A stretch of DNA of 64,000 nt from Uranotaenia lowii (Eukaryota > Arthropoda > Insecta > Diptera > Culicidae): assembly GCF_029784155.1 (NCBI RefSeq), contig NC_073692.1:368509160-368573159 (forward strand). Direction: 5' to 3'. Within the stretch, counting starts at the first letter, position 1, and the number at the start of each line of letters is the position of its first letter. The notes under the pieces were generated by a model. That model was given only the letters and a program-made list of their open reading frames with translations, searched no databases and was not told the DNA's origin. The translations under genes and the position numbers were made by a program. This document shows positions 1-10,797 of this stretch, in pieces.

Positions 1-217
1 TTAAATTTACATTCTGGTATACTCACCAAGAGCGTAACATCCGTAACCAGAAAGAAATAAAAAAAAAGTATATTTAGTAAACAGTTTTTTTTTACCCGAA
101 ATGCATGTTAATTTTATCATGGTAATAAATCGAGCTATCAAATAGAAAACGTTTTAAAGCAAAAATATAGCTTGAGCCGCGTGTGTCTTTCGCTGAGGTC
201 AACAATAGGATAGATAT

Positions 218-380
218 TGCTACCGAGGCAGCGAATAAAATCTAGTCAGCCTTGACTTGTGAGTTGCTATGGGAAACAAATGAAAACTGACTTGTTAGTT
301 GGCCCTCACTTAGAATAAACGTTTTTTCTAATTTGTCCAACACGTGGTTTTACTTTTACTAACCGAAGTCGAACATAACA
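218..380 (+). repeat. 5' LTR of the Ty3-type element
   Basis: 163 bp, TG...CA ends, identical to 6683-6845. It contains AATAAA-type motifs, as expected for LTR transcription and processing. The 5' neighbour is the target duplication GATAT. Confidence 0.95.
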
Positions 381-384
381 TTTT

Positions 385-402
385 TGGCGACGAGTATTAA
401 AA
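385..402 (+). other. Putative primer-binding site
   Basis: TGGCGACGAG begins four bases after the 5' LTR. It has the TGG expected to pair with a tRNA CCA end. The tRNA identity was not determined. Confidence 0.6.
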
Positions 403-427
403 TTCTGAAGACATATCAACGGAGAAA

Positions 428-2202
428 ATGAGTCGTCGCAACGGAAATCCGGTCGAAGTCGGAGATTTTCCTGAAGAGGAAGGAGATGTTCCTGCAGCTT
501 CGATGGCAGAGGTTATGCGTCAGATGGCGAACCAGAACAGTCGTTTGATGGCCCTTCTGGAACAATTCACCGGAGGAGCAAACCCAGCAGCACAGCGTGG
601 CGCACCGGAACAAATTATAGAATCTCTTTCAACCGCTATCAAGGAGTTCCATTTCGATCCTGAGAACGGGTTAACGTTCGACCGCTGGTTCTCCAAATAT
701 GAAGACCTTTTCAGACAGGATGGTAGGAACCTGGATGATCCGGCAAAGGTTCGACTGTTGCTGCGTAGCCTGAGCGTCCCGGTCCATGAGAAATTTTTAA
801 ATTATCTCCTACCAGACCACCCACGCAATTTCACGTTCGACGAAGTGGTGGACAAACTGAAGGCGATTTTTGGGCAACAAAAATCATTGTTCAGCAAGCG
901 CTACGATTGCCTTCAAATCATCAAAAATGAAGCCGACGATTTCGTGACATATGCTGGGGCAGTCAACCGGCAGTGTGAGGAATTCGAGCTACAAAGACTC
1001 ACCGCTAACCAGTTCAAGAGCCTCGTATTCATCTGCGGTCTTAAGTCGGCAAAGGACGCCGATATCCGGACCCGTCTTCTATCCAAGCTCGAGTCCGATG
1101 CAGCTGAAATCAACATCGATGGTTTGGTGACCGAATGCCAGCGCCTGACAAACCTCAAGCATGACGTTGCGATGGTGGAGAAGAAACATTCATCTTCGAT
1201 GGTCCAGGCGGTTCGGCAGTTCAAGAAGCAATCGAGCCATCAATCAAAACAACCCCCACCAGCAAACGATAAAGTTCCACCATCTCCGTGCTGGCAATGT
1301 GGCGCGATGCATTTCGTCAAGGATTGCAATTTTGCCAAGCACACCTGCAAGCAATGCGGAAAAATTGGGCACCGTGAAGGTTATTGCAGTTGCTCGTCAA
1401 AATTTTCTGCATCATCGTCCGCAGGCGACAAGAGGGGCAAACCGAAGAACAGGACATTGAGAATGAAAACGATCCAGTTGAAGCAAATCCGAAGTCGTAG
1501 GCGATACCTGACTGTTGATTTCAATGGTGTCCAAGTAAAGCTTCAGCTCGATTGCGGTTCTGACATCTCAGTTGTCTCTCAAGATGTCTGGAACAAGATT
1601 GGTGGACCTACAATCAACGCTACCCAAATGCAAGCAACAACCGCATCTGGGGGACCTTTGGAACTGCTAGGAGAGTTCACTTCATCTGTCACCATCAGCA
1701 ACGTCACGCGAGAGCAGCAATGTTACGTCACTTCGGTCAACAATCTGAACGTCATTGGACTGGACTGGATGGACGCATTTGATCTCTGGTCAAAGCCGCT
1801 CGCTGCACAATGCAATCAGGTGAATCTTTCCAAATTTCTTAACAACGATCAGCACTTCCTCACTCGCTTCCCCGAAGTTTTTCAGAACGGTTTGGGCCAC
1901 TGCACTAAAACCAAAGTTGGCCTGAATCTCAAACCAGGCGCGCTACCAGTTTTCCGACCCAAGAGACCAGTTCCATTCCATGCCACTCAAAAAGTCGACG
2001 AGGAATTGGAACGACTGCAACGTTTAGACATCATCACACCCATCGATTTCTCCGACTGGGCAGCTCCGATCGTTGTTGTCAAGAAGCCTGGCGGCAAAGT
2101 ACGCATCTGCGCCGATTATTCCACCGGTCTCAATGCGGCACTCGAAGCAAACAACTACCCTCTTCCAACACCTGAAGACATCTTCACCAAACTGGCTGGT
2201 AA
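428..2202 (+). CDS. Ty3 Gag-protease-RT, N-terminal part (interrupted)
   Basis: This is the first half of the Gag-Pol frame, from the ATG 48 bp after the 5' LTR. It holds a Gag region (about residues 50-260), then two zinc knuckles at about residues 288-317: CWQCGAMHFVKDC and CKQCGKIGHREGYC, both CCHC type. The aspartic protease active-site region at about residue 374 reads LDCGSD, with Cys where Ser or Thr is usual in D-S/T-G. The start of reverse transcriptase follows (GGKVRICADYS, then NYPLPTPEDIF). The frame is cut at codon 592 by the 2203-4104 insertion and runs to a stop at 2231-2233 inside the insert. Gag and Pol share one frame, with no frameshift signal between them. Its role is particle formation and reverse transcription of the element RNA in the host cell. 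Confidence 0.9.
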
Positions 2203-4104
2203 CCCGCATACCAAAAAACTATATCTTAAATAATCAAAACGATACATCTACGGCTTTAGAAATAGTGATTGTTTCGGTAAACGTAGCTATTATTTTAAAC
2301 TTTACTTCGACAACGATAAGAACGAAATATGAACGTTCATCTGAATAAGTGATGGTATCTGAAAAGGTGAATGAAGGTTTAAACGATTTACTTCAATGTT
2401 ATAAATAATCGCAAAACTGTTCTCGAACCTTAACGCATAGCGTTTATGTCATATGTCAAACTCACGTCAAAATGACCGAAATGCGGATCAGAGATGCCAG
2501 ATGGTTTGATAAAAAAACTTAGCCCTGATTTGTGAAAATGTATGTATTTTAAATACACTCATTTATTGTTTTTTTTTTAATTATTCCAAACAGATACAAA
2601 AAATTAACACGTTTTTGTCACCACTACAATGGCTCCGCCGTATAAGGAGTCGTTATTTACCTTCAATACTACAATCTAATCAAGTATCAAAGGGTAATAA
2701 TTATTATGACAAGTTCATTATACGAAAAATCTATAGATTTTTTATATATCATTATTTACTAAGGACAAAAATTATAGTTGATGGCGGTGCAGTGTAAGTT
2801 TTAAAATGTAATTTCAAGTTTTTTGAATATACCAACAAAATCTTTTGATATTTTATACTTAATGTTACTTATGCTGTTGAGACTTGAGGTGAGTTTAACA
2901 TGTCGCATCCATTAAAAATACTTTTTTTGTTACTCATTTATTATGCTACATTTACAAATATAGTAAATATTTTCAACCCCCCTATGAGACGATAAAAGAT
3001 AGAATAAAAATTAATCTTCAATGACCTCTTTTTATTTTCACAATTTTATTCGATATGGGTACAATTTTGAAAAACAGTCTAGTTGACATCACTGCCGACA
3101 ACACAAAGAAGTTTTCGTTTTTCGCGTTTCAAAGTCCCGTTCCAGCCCGTACCGATAAATTCCAGCACCAAAGATCTCTCCGATTGTGGTTTGCTGGACG
3201 GCAATCGGCAGCCGCAAATCGAATTTTAAGGACATACAGGAACTTTATACAGCGAAGGCCGCAACAGGTAAATTTAATTATACGCATTTACAATAACAAA
3301 CATGAAAAGGGTATTATTTTTTTCAGCAGCATTTTCGCTGGAGGAGCAATGCGGCACGCAGAAAGAGATGAGGATTCAGGATTAAGCAGCTGCAGCTACA
3401 TGCGCATGCTCCTACGTTCCGCCCGTGTGTCGGAGATGGGACCTGGTGGAGGAGCTGATGAAAAAAATACAATCCTTCAGTCGGGAGGGTATGGAGTGGT
3501 CCTAAACTAGAACTCGCCGTTTCAGGAGGAACCCTTTTCCATTGGACCACAGTTTTAACTCGCAAATCTGGGGCTGGTTGCAAGACAGTTGTGGTAATAG
3601 TGTTTATTATAAGTGTGTTATGAATAAGATGTATAATAAATATAAATTGTACAAAATCTGAAAATAGTTTTTATTTTTTTCACGAATAAGAAAATTTTCT
3701 TTTGTGTGTGTGCGGGCCCTATTCCCGTACGATTCAGAATACGACGTTGGAAGAACGTCATATTGGATCGTTATACAACTTTTACTGTAATTGTTCATTT
3801 ACAAGAGAACTTTAAGAATAACTGTAACTAAAACAGTTTGATGTACGGAATACGTTTTCTATAAGCGGTTTTCGTACGTTATCTCAACTATTTGCAGAAC
3901 AATTCTTCCATATAAGTGTTTTAACAGTTTTAAACAGTAACATAACTTAACGCCATATTCAACAGACCGTCGTTTTGGAATTCAAGATAAGTGCAATGTT
4001 TTTTATGGTTTCAGATATCATTCTTTAAACGTTTTTTTACTCTGTTTCTTATCGTTTTATAACTATTACAGGAACTGTTAAGTTACAATATTTTCGTATT
4101 CGGG
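2203..4104. mobile_element. 1.9-kb long-inverted-repeat DNA element with CCCG termini
   Basis: The Ty3 RT frame breaks after the bases AA at 2201-2202 and resumes after AA at 4105-4106. Removing 1904 bp restores one continuous frame, so the ends are fixed by coding logic. Termini are CCCGCATACC and (reverse complement of the right end) CCCGAATACG. Similarity between arms continues imperfectly for roughly 150-200 bp (shared GATAAGAA and GGTATCTGAAA-like blocks). Only a 2-bp AA duplication is visible. No transposase is recognised. The middle is less AT-rich and carries exon-like sequence (3055-3510). It inserted after the already young Ty3 copy, so it is very recent. The superfamily is unclear. 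Confidence 0.75.
3055..3510 (+). other. Exon-like sequence inside the 1.9-kb element
   Basis: This is a less AT-rich patch inside the inserted element. A good 59-bp intron can be drawn at 3268-3326 (donor CAG/GTAAAT, acceptor TTTTTTTCAG). The unspliced frame is open for 151 codons. An alternative frame across the splice also looks protein-like (stretch ELYTAKAATAAFSLEEQCG). No family is recognised. It could be a captured host gene fragment, a remnant of an accessory gene, or chance. Confidence 0.3.
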
Positions 4105-6669
4105 AAGCGTGTCTTTAGCATCATCGATCTTTCCGATGCATACCTGCAAGTGGAAGTGGACGACGAATCGAAAAAGCTGCTAACAATCAACACCCATCGT
4201 GGCTTGTTTCGATTTAATCGTTTGGCACCTGGGGTGAAATCCGCTCCCGGGGCGTTCCAGCAGCTGATGGCGAAAATGATAGCAGGCCTGAAGGGAGTTG
4301 ATGCATTTCTTGACGACATTATCATCCACAGCGAAGACGACGAGAAACATTATGCATCACTAACAGCTCTTTTCAAACGACTCCGAGACTATGGTTTCCA
4401 CCTGCGCTTGGAAAAGTGCCGTTTCAACCAGAAGGAAATTAAATACCTCGGACACATAGTCGATCCAAATGGAATCCGGCCCGATCCAGCGAAAATCCAA
4501 GCTATTTCCCAGATGCCAGCTCCAACTGACGTTACCACTCTGCGGTCATTCCTGGGCGCAGTTAATTTCTACGGGAAATTTGTCCGAGAGATGCACCAAT
4601 TACGCCATCCTTTAGATAAGCTTCTGAAGAAGGATGCGAAATTCATTTGGAACCAGGAATGTCAACTTGCCTTTTCAAACATCAAGCGGATTCTGCAATC
4701 AAATCTGCTCCTCACCCATTATAATCCGGAACACGATATCATCGTGGCTGGTGACGCATCAAAGACCGGCATCGGAGCCGTCATCATGCATCGTTTTTCC
4801 AACGGATCCGTGAAGGCAATTGCTCATGCTTCCAAGTCGCTCAATCAAGCTGAGCAAAACTACAGCCAAATCGAAAAGGAAGCACTTGCGTTGGTTTTCG
4901 CCTGTACCAAATTCCATCGCATGCTTTGGGGCCGTCGATTCACGTTGCAGACAGACCATCAACCGTTGCTAAAAGTTTTCGGATGCAAGAAGGGAATACC
5001 GGTGCATACTGCCAACCGACTCCAGCGTTGGGCACTCACTCTCCTGGGCTACGATTTTGCGATCGAGTTCGTGTCAACACAAAATTTTGGATACGCTGAT
5101 GTACTTTCACGACTCATCAACAAGCACGAGAAGCCAGAGGAGGAAGCAGTCATTGCAATCGTTCATGCCGAAACTGACATCAGTTCCAGTTTACAAGACA
5201 CCCTACAACACCTTCCGATCACATTCGAAATGGTTTTAAAAGCTACCGCTAAGGATCCAGTTCTTCAAAAAGTAAAGCTCTACATCAACAACGGCTGGCC
5301 GACGCGTAGCGAAGCAATTCCCGACACTGAGGTAAGACCATTTTATGGCCGTCGAGAATCTTACTCATTAGTTGGCGATTGCGTGATGATGATGGACCGA
5401 GTCGTTATTCCGAAGAGTCTCCAGAAACGGATCCTGAAACAAATTCATCAGGGTCATCCCGGAATCGAGCGATCAAAAGCCATTGCTCGAGGCATCGTTT
5501 TCTGGCCCCAAATCGACAACGACATCGAAGACAACGTGCGAAGGTGCTCAAGCTGTGTCAGTGCTGCGAAATCTCCACCTCAAGCAACCCCACAGCCGTG
5601 GCCGTCCGCCGATGGTCCGTGGCAACGTCTTCACATAGATTTTGCCGGTCCTGTGGAAGGATTCTACTATCTGGTCGTCGTGGATTCCCTCACAAAATGG
5701 CCGGAAATTCTTCAGACGAGATCTCCAACAAGCTCTACTACAATCGCCTTTCTCCGAGAATGTTTTGCCCGCTTCGGAATACCAACGCTTATCGTGACTG
5801 ACAACGGTAGCCAATTCGTTAGCGCTATGTTTCGGAAGTTTTGCGAGGAGTTAGGAGTCGTTCACCTACGTACAGCACCGTATCATCCGCAATCCAATGG
5901 CCAAGCGGAACGGTTTGTGGACACTCTGAAACGATCTTTGAAGAAAATCATCGGGGGAGGAGAGACATCAACTGCAACAGCACTTCAAACGTTCCTGCAC
6001 ATCTATCGTTCTACACCGTCCGCAGTGCTAGGTGGGAAATCTCCCGACAATATGATGCTAGGACGTTCCATGCGCACAACTTTGGATCTTCTGCGCCCAA
6101 CGAGTTCACCTGTCAGACAGCAACTCAAGAGCAACCGAAGGTTCGAAGTTGGGTCTCCTGTTTACGCCAAGGTGTATTCAACAAACGATGAATGGAAGTG
6201 GATGCCAGGTGTGGTCCTCGAAAGAATCGGCAACGTCAACTATAACGTTCTCCTGGATCATCAAGTTGGCCGACGAAAGGTTCTTCGATCCCATCTAGAC
6301 CAGATGAAGATTCGCTCCAGCAATGAACCTTCAGCAGCAGAGGCTCCAATTCCATTGAACATCTTGATGGAAGAGTTTAATCTTCAGCAACCAACGATTC
6401 CTGTACCGTTCGATGGCAGAAATGGATCTGCCACAGTCGTTCAACAACCAACCGAGACCGTACCAGAAGATGAACAACTGTTCATTCCTGACGATCTTCC
6501 TGAACACGATGAGGTCCCGCAAATAGACGACAGTTATCCTGATCTTGAAGGAACACTTCGGCCCGACTTCCAGGAACCTGGTCCATCTTCGTGTTCAACT
6601 CCATTACAACAACGTCCCCGGCGATCTGTGCGTCTTCCAAGGAAGCTAGATGACTACATCTGCTATTAG
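4105..6669 (+). CDS. Ty3 RT (C-terminal part), RNase H, integrase
   Basis: This is the second half of the Gag-Pol frame, resuming at AAG (4105-4107). RT continues with IIDLSDAYLQ and the catalytic box AFLDDIIIH. RNase H follows (GDASKTGIGAV, then SQIEKEALALVFA and QTDHQPL). Integrase has the zinc-binding HPGIERSKAIARG...CSSC region, and the DDE core in HIDFAGP, TDNGSQF and HPQSNGQAERF. A C-terminal segment with a Pro/Glu-rich tail ends at TAG. All catalytic residues I can see are present and there are no other stops. Integrase inserts the cDNA into host chromatin. The copy lacks its own RT N-terminus because of the insertion, and there is no new start codon for this half. Confidence 0.9.
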   Translation, partial: KRVFSIIDLSDAYLQVEVDDESKKLLTINTHRGLFRFNRLAPGVKSAPGAFQQLMAKMIAGLKGVDAFLDDIIIHSEDDEKHYASLTALFKRLRDYGFHLRLEKCRFNQKEIKYLGHIVDPNGIRPDPAKIQAISQMPAPTDVTTLRSFLGAVNFYGKFVREMHQLRHPLDKLLKKDAKFIWNQECQLAFSNIKRILQSNLLLTHYNPEHDIIVAGDASKTGIGAVIMHRFSNGSVKAIAHASKSLNQAEQNYSQIEKEALALVFACTKFHRMLWGRRFTLQTDHQPLLKVFGCKKGIPVHTANRLQRWALTLLGYDFAIEFVSTQNFGYADVLSRLINKHEKPEEEAVIAIVHAETDISSSLQDTLQHLPITFEMVLKATAKDPVLQKVKLYINNGWPTRSEAIPDTEVRPFYGRRESYSLVGDCVMMMDRVVIPKSLQKRILKQIHQGHPGIERSKAIARGIVFWPQIDNDIEDNVRRCSSCVSAAKSPPQATPQPWPSADGPWQRLHIDFAGPVEGFYYLVVVDSLTKWPEILQTRSPTSSTTIAFLRECFARFGIPTLIVTDNGSQFVSAMFRKFCEELGVVHLRTAPYHPQSNGQAERFVDTLKRSLKKIIGGGETSTATALQTFLHIYRSTPSAVLGGKSPDNMMLGRSMRTTLDLLRPTSSPVRQQLKSNRRFEVGSPVYAKVYSTNDEWKWMPGVVLERIGNVNYNVLLDHQVGRRKVLRSHLDQMKIRSSNEPSAAEAPIPLNILMEEFNLQQPTIPVPFDGRNGSATVVQQPTETVPEDEQLFIPDDLPEHDEVPQIDDSYPDLEGTLRPDFQEPGPSSCSTPLQQRPRRSVRLPRKLDDYICY

Positions 6670-6671
6670 CT

Positions 6672-6682
6672 AAAAGGGGAGA
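6672..6682 (+). other. Polypurine tract
   Basis: AAAAGGGGAGA lies directly before the 3' LTR and three bases after the Gag-Pol stop. This is the usual plus-strand primer for LTR elements. Confidence 0.8.
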
Positions 6683-6845
6683 TGCTACCGAGGCAGCGAA
6701 TAAAATCTAGTCAGCCTTGACTTGTGAGTTGCTATGGGAAACAAATGAAAACTGACTTGTTAGTTGGCCCTCACTTAGAATAAACGTTTTTTCTAATTTG
6801 TCCAACACGTGGTTTTACTTTTACTAACCGAAGTCGAACATAACA
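6683..6845 (+). repeat. 3' LTR of the Ty3-type element
   Basis: 163 bp, identical to the 5' LTR by reading, and followed by the GATAT target duplication. Confidence 0.95.
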
Positions 6846-6874
6846 GATATCAACAAAAGGCGCATATCTACTAA

Positions 6875-7036
6875 CGGCGTGTTCGTAAATTGATTTTTTC
6901 TATCGAAGTGATTTTTTCTATCGATGCTGGCGTTCGTCAATAAAACAAACTGTATGAAAACGCATTGGATTAGGTGATTTGACATCTACCAAAAAAATCA
7001 ATGCATCACCCAGAAAATCAATTTATGAACACGCCG
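6875..7036. mobile_element. MITE, PIF/Harbinger-like (TAA duplication)
   Basis: 162 bp with near-perfect terminal inverted repeats of about 24 bp starting CGGCGTGTTC. Flanked by TAA on both sides (6872-6874, 7037-7039). A 3-bp TWA duplication is typical of Harbinger. No coding capacity. Confidence 0.8.
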
Positions 7037-7512
7037 TAAAACGTATCTCAAATAGATGCTTTTTTTGTTACATTTTCATCAAACGTTCGCTCTACCTGCA
7101 TGCAAATAAGTTGAAATCAAAAACCAAACTTTAAAGGCGCATTAATAATTTCTAAAGTAGGTACGTTTCAGCTACATTTTAGTTATTATCGATATATTTA
7201 TGAATAATTTAAAAACAAATCTAGAGTTTGTTTTGATTAGGTCGTATGAGCCACTCAACGAGTTTCGAGAAAATCCATGTACAAGTTTCGAAACACCTTT
7301 TTAATTCTAGTTTTGAAACTATCGATTAGAAGTGTGTAAAAATTTGGCGGCCAATCTAAAAATAGATGAAGAATAAGTCTGTGTATTTTATATGGGCATT
7401 AGTTTTGTTATTATTAGTCAATATGTACTTACAACCTTCTGCATTGATTGATTGGCGCCAACGTCCTTTTGCAAATTGATGAATGCAATCATGCAACACG
7501 ACTGCATTGCTT

Positions 7513-7536
7513 GCTTATGCTTATGCTTATGCTTAT
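7513..7536 (+). repeat. (GCTTAT)4 microsatellite
   Basis: Four perfect tandem copies of GCTTAT, next to the left end of the nested MITE. Confidence 0.9.
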
Positions 7537-7544
7537 GATACGTA

Positions 7545-8324
7545 CACTGCAAAAAAACTACACTTTAAGATTATGTTCCTTTCACACATAACCTCATGAA
7601 CCTCTGCTACTATATGATTCAAATAAAATTTATGTTTGAGTTTTAGTTTATATTGGATTGGAATATGGTGTTCATTTCCTTACACATAACTTATATGAAT
7701 GTGATAATTGAAATATTTCACCCTTTCAAAATGGCTACAATTGGAAAAAAACACGATGTATGTACCAGTGAAAGAAATTTTAATGCGAAAAACAAAGGCA
7801 CTTAAGGTTAGTAAATTTATTTTCAACTTCTAAAAGATTATTTTTCTTACGATTATCACAAAGCGTTTGTTGTTTTGTTCTATTTTTTCCCCACAGCAAG
7901 TTATCTTGTGGATTCCAGATAGTCCTTTAACAATAGTGGAACGCTGGATTCTTAAAAGTAGCCTCAGATATTCTGGGCGATAAGCTACTGAAAAAAGACA
8001 GCAGTTGAGCGTCGATGATTTACATTAAATATTTTACTAGAAAATTATACCATTGCAAAAAAAATACAACTGTCTCTCTTATTTTAAAACGCCTGAAGCT
8101 AGATTTCAAATAACATAATTTGAATACCAAATTAAAGCCTATTTGTAGGCGGTTTCATTTCACACATAACATCAATTTGTGGAAATTTATAAGTTTCATG
8201 TGTCGCCTACAGCTTTGAAATATTTCCGGAATATATGTGTGACACATAATTTGTAAATGGCAGACAAATTGCAAAGATCTATATAGGCCGACACATACCC
8301 CTAATATGTGGATTTTTTGCAGTG
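7545..8324. mobile_element. TA-flanked MITE with CACTGCAAAAAA ends
   Basis: 780 bp. Left end CACTGCAAAAAA matches the inverted right end TTTTTTGCAGTG. Flanked by TA at 7543-7544 and 8325-8326. Interior repeats short CACACATAA / CGACACATA motifs in both orientations. No transposase. Nested inside the 7221-10577 element. Confidence 0.8.
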
Positions 8325-9572
8325 TACACAGCCAGATCTTGTCAGCATCCCGGTGAGTAGTAAAAGTACATTTACTACTCATCTTTTCTAGGCCGGGCCC
8401 ACTGTGCAGTATTGGACGCAGAGACAACTGGTACACAGGGAGGAAGAAACGTGGACAACAGTACCATACGTTTCTGTGATTATTTAATATTTTATCGTTG
8501 GGAGCACAAATGCTAAATTTGTGTGCTCCTTGATGATGGGCTTCTTGAAGTCGTCCTTCTGTGGATGGAAATGAGGTTTTTATGCACAGAAATTCAAAAC
8601 TTTGTGAAAACAAGTGCACAAGTTTAGGTTAGTTCAAGAAATTTTGTCGAAAAATTTATATGCAAAATTTCCGCATTATATTTGCAGTCAACGGCTAAAC
8701 AAAAAGTTAAGAATTTCGGTGCACCATCATCTCTGGTCTTTGACCTTGGTTATAGCGCCTTTACTCGCTCTTGAAAAGAAACGTTATAGGAACAGAAAAA
8801 AATAATTAATACAGCCACGAAATCTTTTGAAAACTACCCTTTCAAAAGATTTCATGGTACAAGAAACAAGTTTCTTTTCCAAAATACAAACAACAGACTG
8901 TAATTAAACCCAGTAGCCCAAAATTGGCACGTGTCGTCATAGTAACGGACTTATAAACAATTGAATATGAAACCCAAAATAAAATCAACAAAACTCAAAG
9001 AGAATGCCTTTCTTACTTTGCCTTGAACAAAACATACACAAAACGCATGTTTTCACCTTTAGAACAATGAGAAGAAGAAGATAGACAATTAAAAGCTAAA
9101 GATTGGAAGTTCCTCACCAGTTCCTGTTCTGCTACATCTGCAACGATCCGGGAAGCCACGTTTATGCATATCATCATAAAAACTGCATGGATCCATGATT
9201 TTTCAAACGAAAAAAATAAATGTTCCCCATTTTTTCAAAACCCTTCAAATGAATTATTTCTCATTCAAAATATTAAACTATTTCTTCTAACAACGCACAT
9301 CAAATAGCTGCATGCCAAAAACTGTTTGACGAACAATGTTCCGGAATATTTTTACGATTCTTCCCAAATTTCCAACAACGTTTTCGATTAATTCTCTTCC
9401 ACAGAATATTATTTAGCGTGCATTTCTAGAACGTCTTATTTCTTCTCTACTCGGCAATTAACTTCACGATGACTGCATGCTCTTGCCCATTTGAAAACTG
9501 GGTTTATAAACCAATTCACACATGATTTGATAGAACTTGTATTATTTGGATATTCTTCTCTTATCACCTTAC
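8325..9572. other. Non-coding interior of the 3.36-kb element
   Basis: No protein family is recognised here. A GC-richer patch near 8330-8480 on either strand does not give a convincing product. Otherwise AT-rich sequence. Confidence 0.4.
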
Positions 9573-9678
9573 CCAACAGCACTTTGGGAGCAAAACGGTT
9601 AGGGACCGGTTCGGAAGGCGAAGTACCAGCCCCTTCGATAAGCTCACCCCCAACAACTTCACACGCGGTTACGACTTG
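9573..9678 (-). pseudogene. Exon-like fragment, duplicate of the exon near 10173
   Basis: On the minus strand the frame reads ELIEGAGTSPSEPVPNRFAP and then KVLLG up to a good donor (GTAAGG). Its 3' end resembles the end of the exon ending at 10173 (CCCAAAGTGCTGTTGG versus CTCAAAGTAGTTGTTGG). Its acceptor side is weak. No family recognised. Probably a fragment of a second copy of the same small gene. Confidence 0.35.
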
Positions 9679-9839
9679 CTTTTATTGCACTCCACTTAAA
9701 GAATCGACTGATATAAAAGAATGTACCGCACTGTCAAAATTATTGAAACTTGAGCATTATTAATGAAGGAAAAGTAAATTTGTAAAGCACGAAGCAAAAC
9801 ACGACCGCGAAAAAATATGCGACCGCACTCGAGCAAGGC

Positions 9840-10108
9840 CTACTTCTTATCAATCATGCAACACGACTGCATTGGTCCAAAACTATTCTGTTCCTTTTGA
9901 AGTTGTTTTAAAACCATCGCAAGCACACATATTACTTGGAATTGTCCGCTTGAAGGTTCCTTGAACCGGTGTAGTGGGGGACTGTCCATCCCAGCTATGT
10001 TTCTATTGGATTCTACACTGTTTGGTATCACCTGTGAATCCCGTTTTTTCGTTGTACGATCGAGAACACCGTAAACCTCTCCAACGCTAACAAAGACTTG
10101 AGGTGCAT
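9840..10108 (-). pseudogene. Terminal exon-like sequence, unknown product
   Basis: After an acceptor (CTATACCAACAG) a minus-strand frame runs 89 codons to TAG. It starts with DAPQVFVSVGEVYGVLD and ends with MQSCCMIDKK. The preceding intron would be 64 bp (10109-10172, GTAAGT...CAG). In the adjacent exon (10173-10437) the matching frame has a stop, whereas the duplicate exon at 9573-9678 would join in frame. The gene therefore looks duplicated and decayed inside the 7221-10577 element. No domain recognised. Confidence 0.4.
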
Positions 10109-10172
10109 CTGTTGGTATAGAAAAAGAAGCTTATTGTCTCAGTTAGCTAAAAGTAATACTTGTTTTACTTAC

Positions 10173-10437
10173 CCAACAACTACTTTGAGACGCTCGGGAA
10201 ACTAAGATAGCTTTAGTCACTCTTATTTAAACGAATTTCGTTCGAGTTGTAAGCAGTTTTCACAAAATTCCAATTACTTCTACGCATTTTCTGCGAAGAT
10301 GCAAAAGGACCGATCAACCAACTCGCCAAACTTTTTTTAGCGACCTTTTGCATGCACGGCAAATCAGTGCAACGCAAAAGGTCGTTAAAACCAATTGCAC
10401 TCGAAATTAAGAAAATCATTATACGTCTTAAATTCAA
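10173..10437 (-). pseudogene. Exon-like sequence upstream of the 9840-10108 exon
   Basis: Minus-strand exon-like sequence with a strong donor at 10172 (GTAAGT). Frames contain MIFLISSAIGFNDLLRC and KKSLASWLIGPFASSQK, but stop before the donor, so it is broken or non-coding. Near the right end of the 3.36-kb element. Confidence 0.3.
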
Positions 10438-10797
10438 ATCATAATGTAAAAGTTATTCATTGCCTAAATGAAACCAAGTTTTTATCTTACATAGAATACA
10501 TGTTTATCAATCATCTGCAGTCAATAACTCAATTTTGTTTATAATGGTTCTTACGACCTAATCAAAACAAACTCTAGAAATTTCTTTCCAAACAGAAAGA
10601 GTCGGTCTAACTTAATTGAGTGTCTTGCTGCGTTTCAAACAATACAAATGTCCGCAAATGAGAACCCTATAAACTCTACACAAAGAGTGGCCTCAAGAAA
10701 TCTCTCCCATTGATGCGAGTGCTTTGTTGACAAAACAAACTTCTTTTTCCTTCCGATTTTCGATGATTCTGACAGATTCCGTCAGCTGAGATCCGTA

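Larger units (their letters stand above)
218..6845 (+). mobile_element. Ty3-type LTR retrotransposon, split by a 1.9-kb insertion
   Basis: Two direct repeats of 163 bp (218-380 and 6683-6845) begin with TG, end with CA and read identical. They are flanked by the 5-bp duplication GATAT (213-217 and 6846-6850). Internal order is Gag with two zinc knuckles, protease, reverse transcriptase, RNase H, integrase, which is the Ty3/gypsy order (RT before integrase). No env-like reading frame is seen. Identical LTRs imply a recent insertion. The coding region is open apart from one insertion at 2203-4104 inside RT, so this copy cannot make a full polyprotein. The lineage within Ty3 (possibly Mag-like, from the CCHC pattern and short LTRs) is a guess. 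Confidence 0.95.
7221..10577. mobile_element. 3.36-kb element with 32-bp inverted ends
   Basis: Left end CTAGAGTTTGTTTTGATTAG (continuing to 7252) is repeated in inverted form at 10546-10577 with two mismatches over 32 bp. AAAT flanks both ends (7217-7220, 10578-10581), a possible 4-bp target duplication. The interior holds a nested TA-flanked MITE (7545-8324), a hexamer repeat and minus-strand exon-like pieces (9573-10437). A 24-bp segment at 7486-7509 recurs as a direct repeat at 9851-9874. No known transposase recognised. Confidence 0.65.

Noticed and set aside
5379..6191. Additional frames inside the Ty3 integrase region
   Set aside because: Alternative frames of a recognised integrase. 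No similarity of their own.
8155..8619. 154-codon minus-strand frame next to the TA-flanked MITE
   Set aside because: No domain and overlaps MITE sequence, with ordinary AT-rich composition over half its length.
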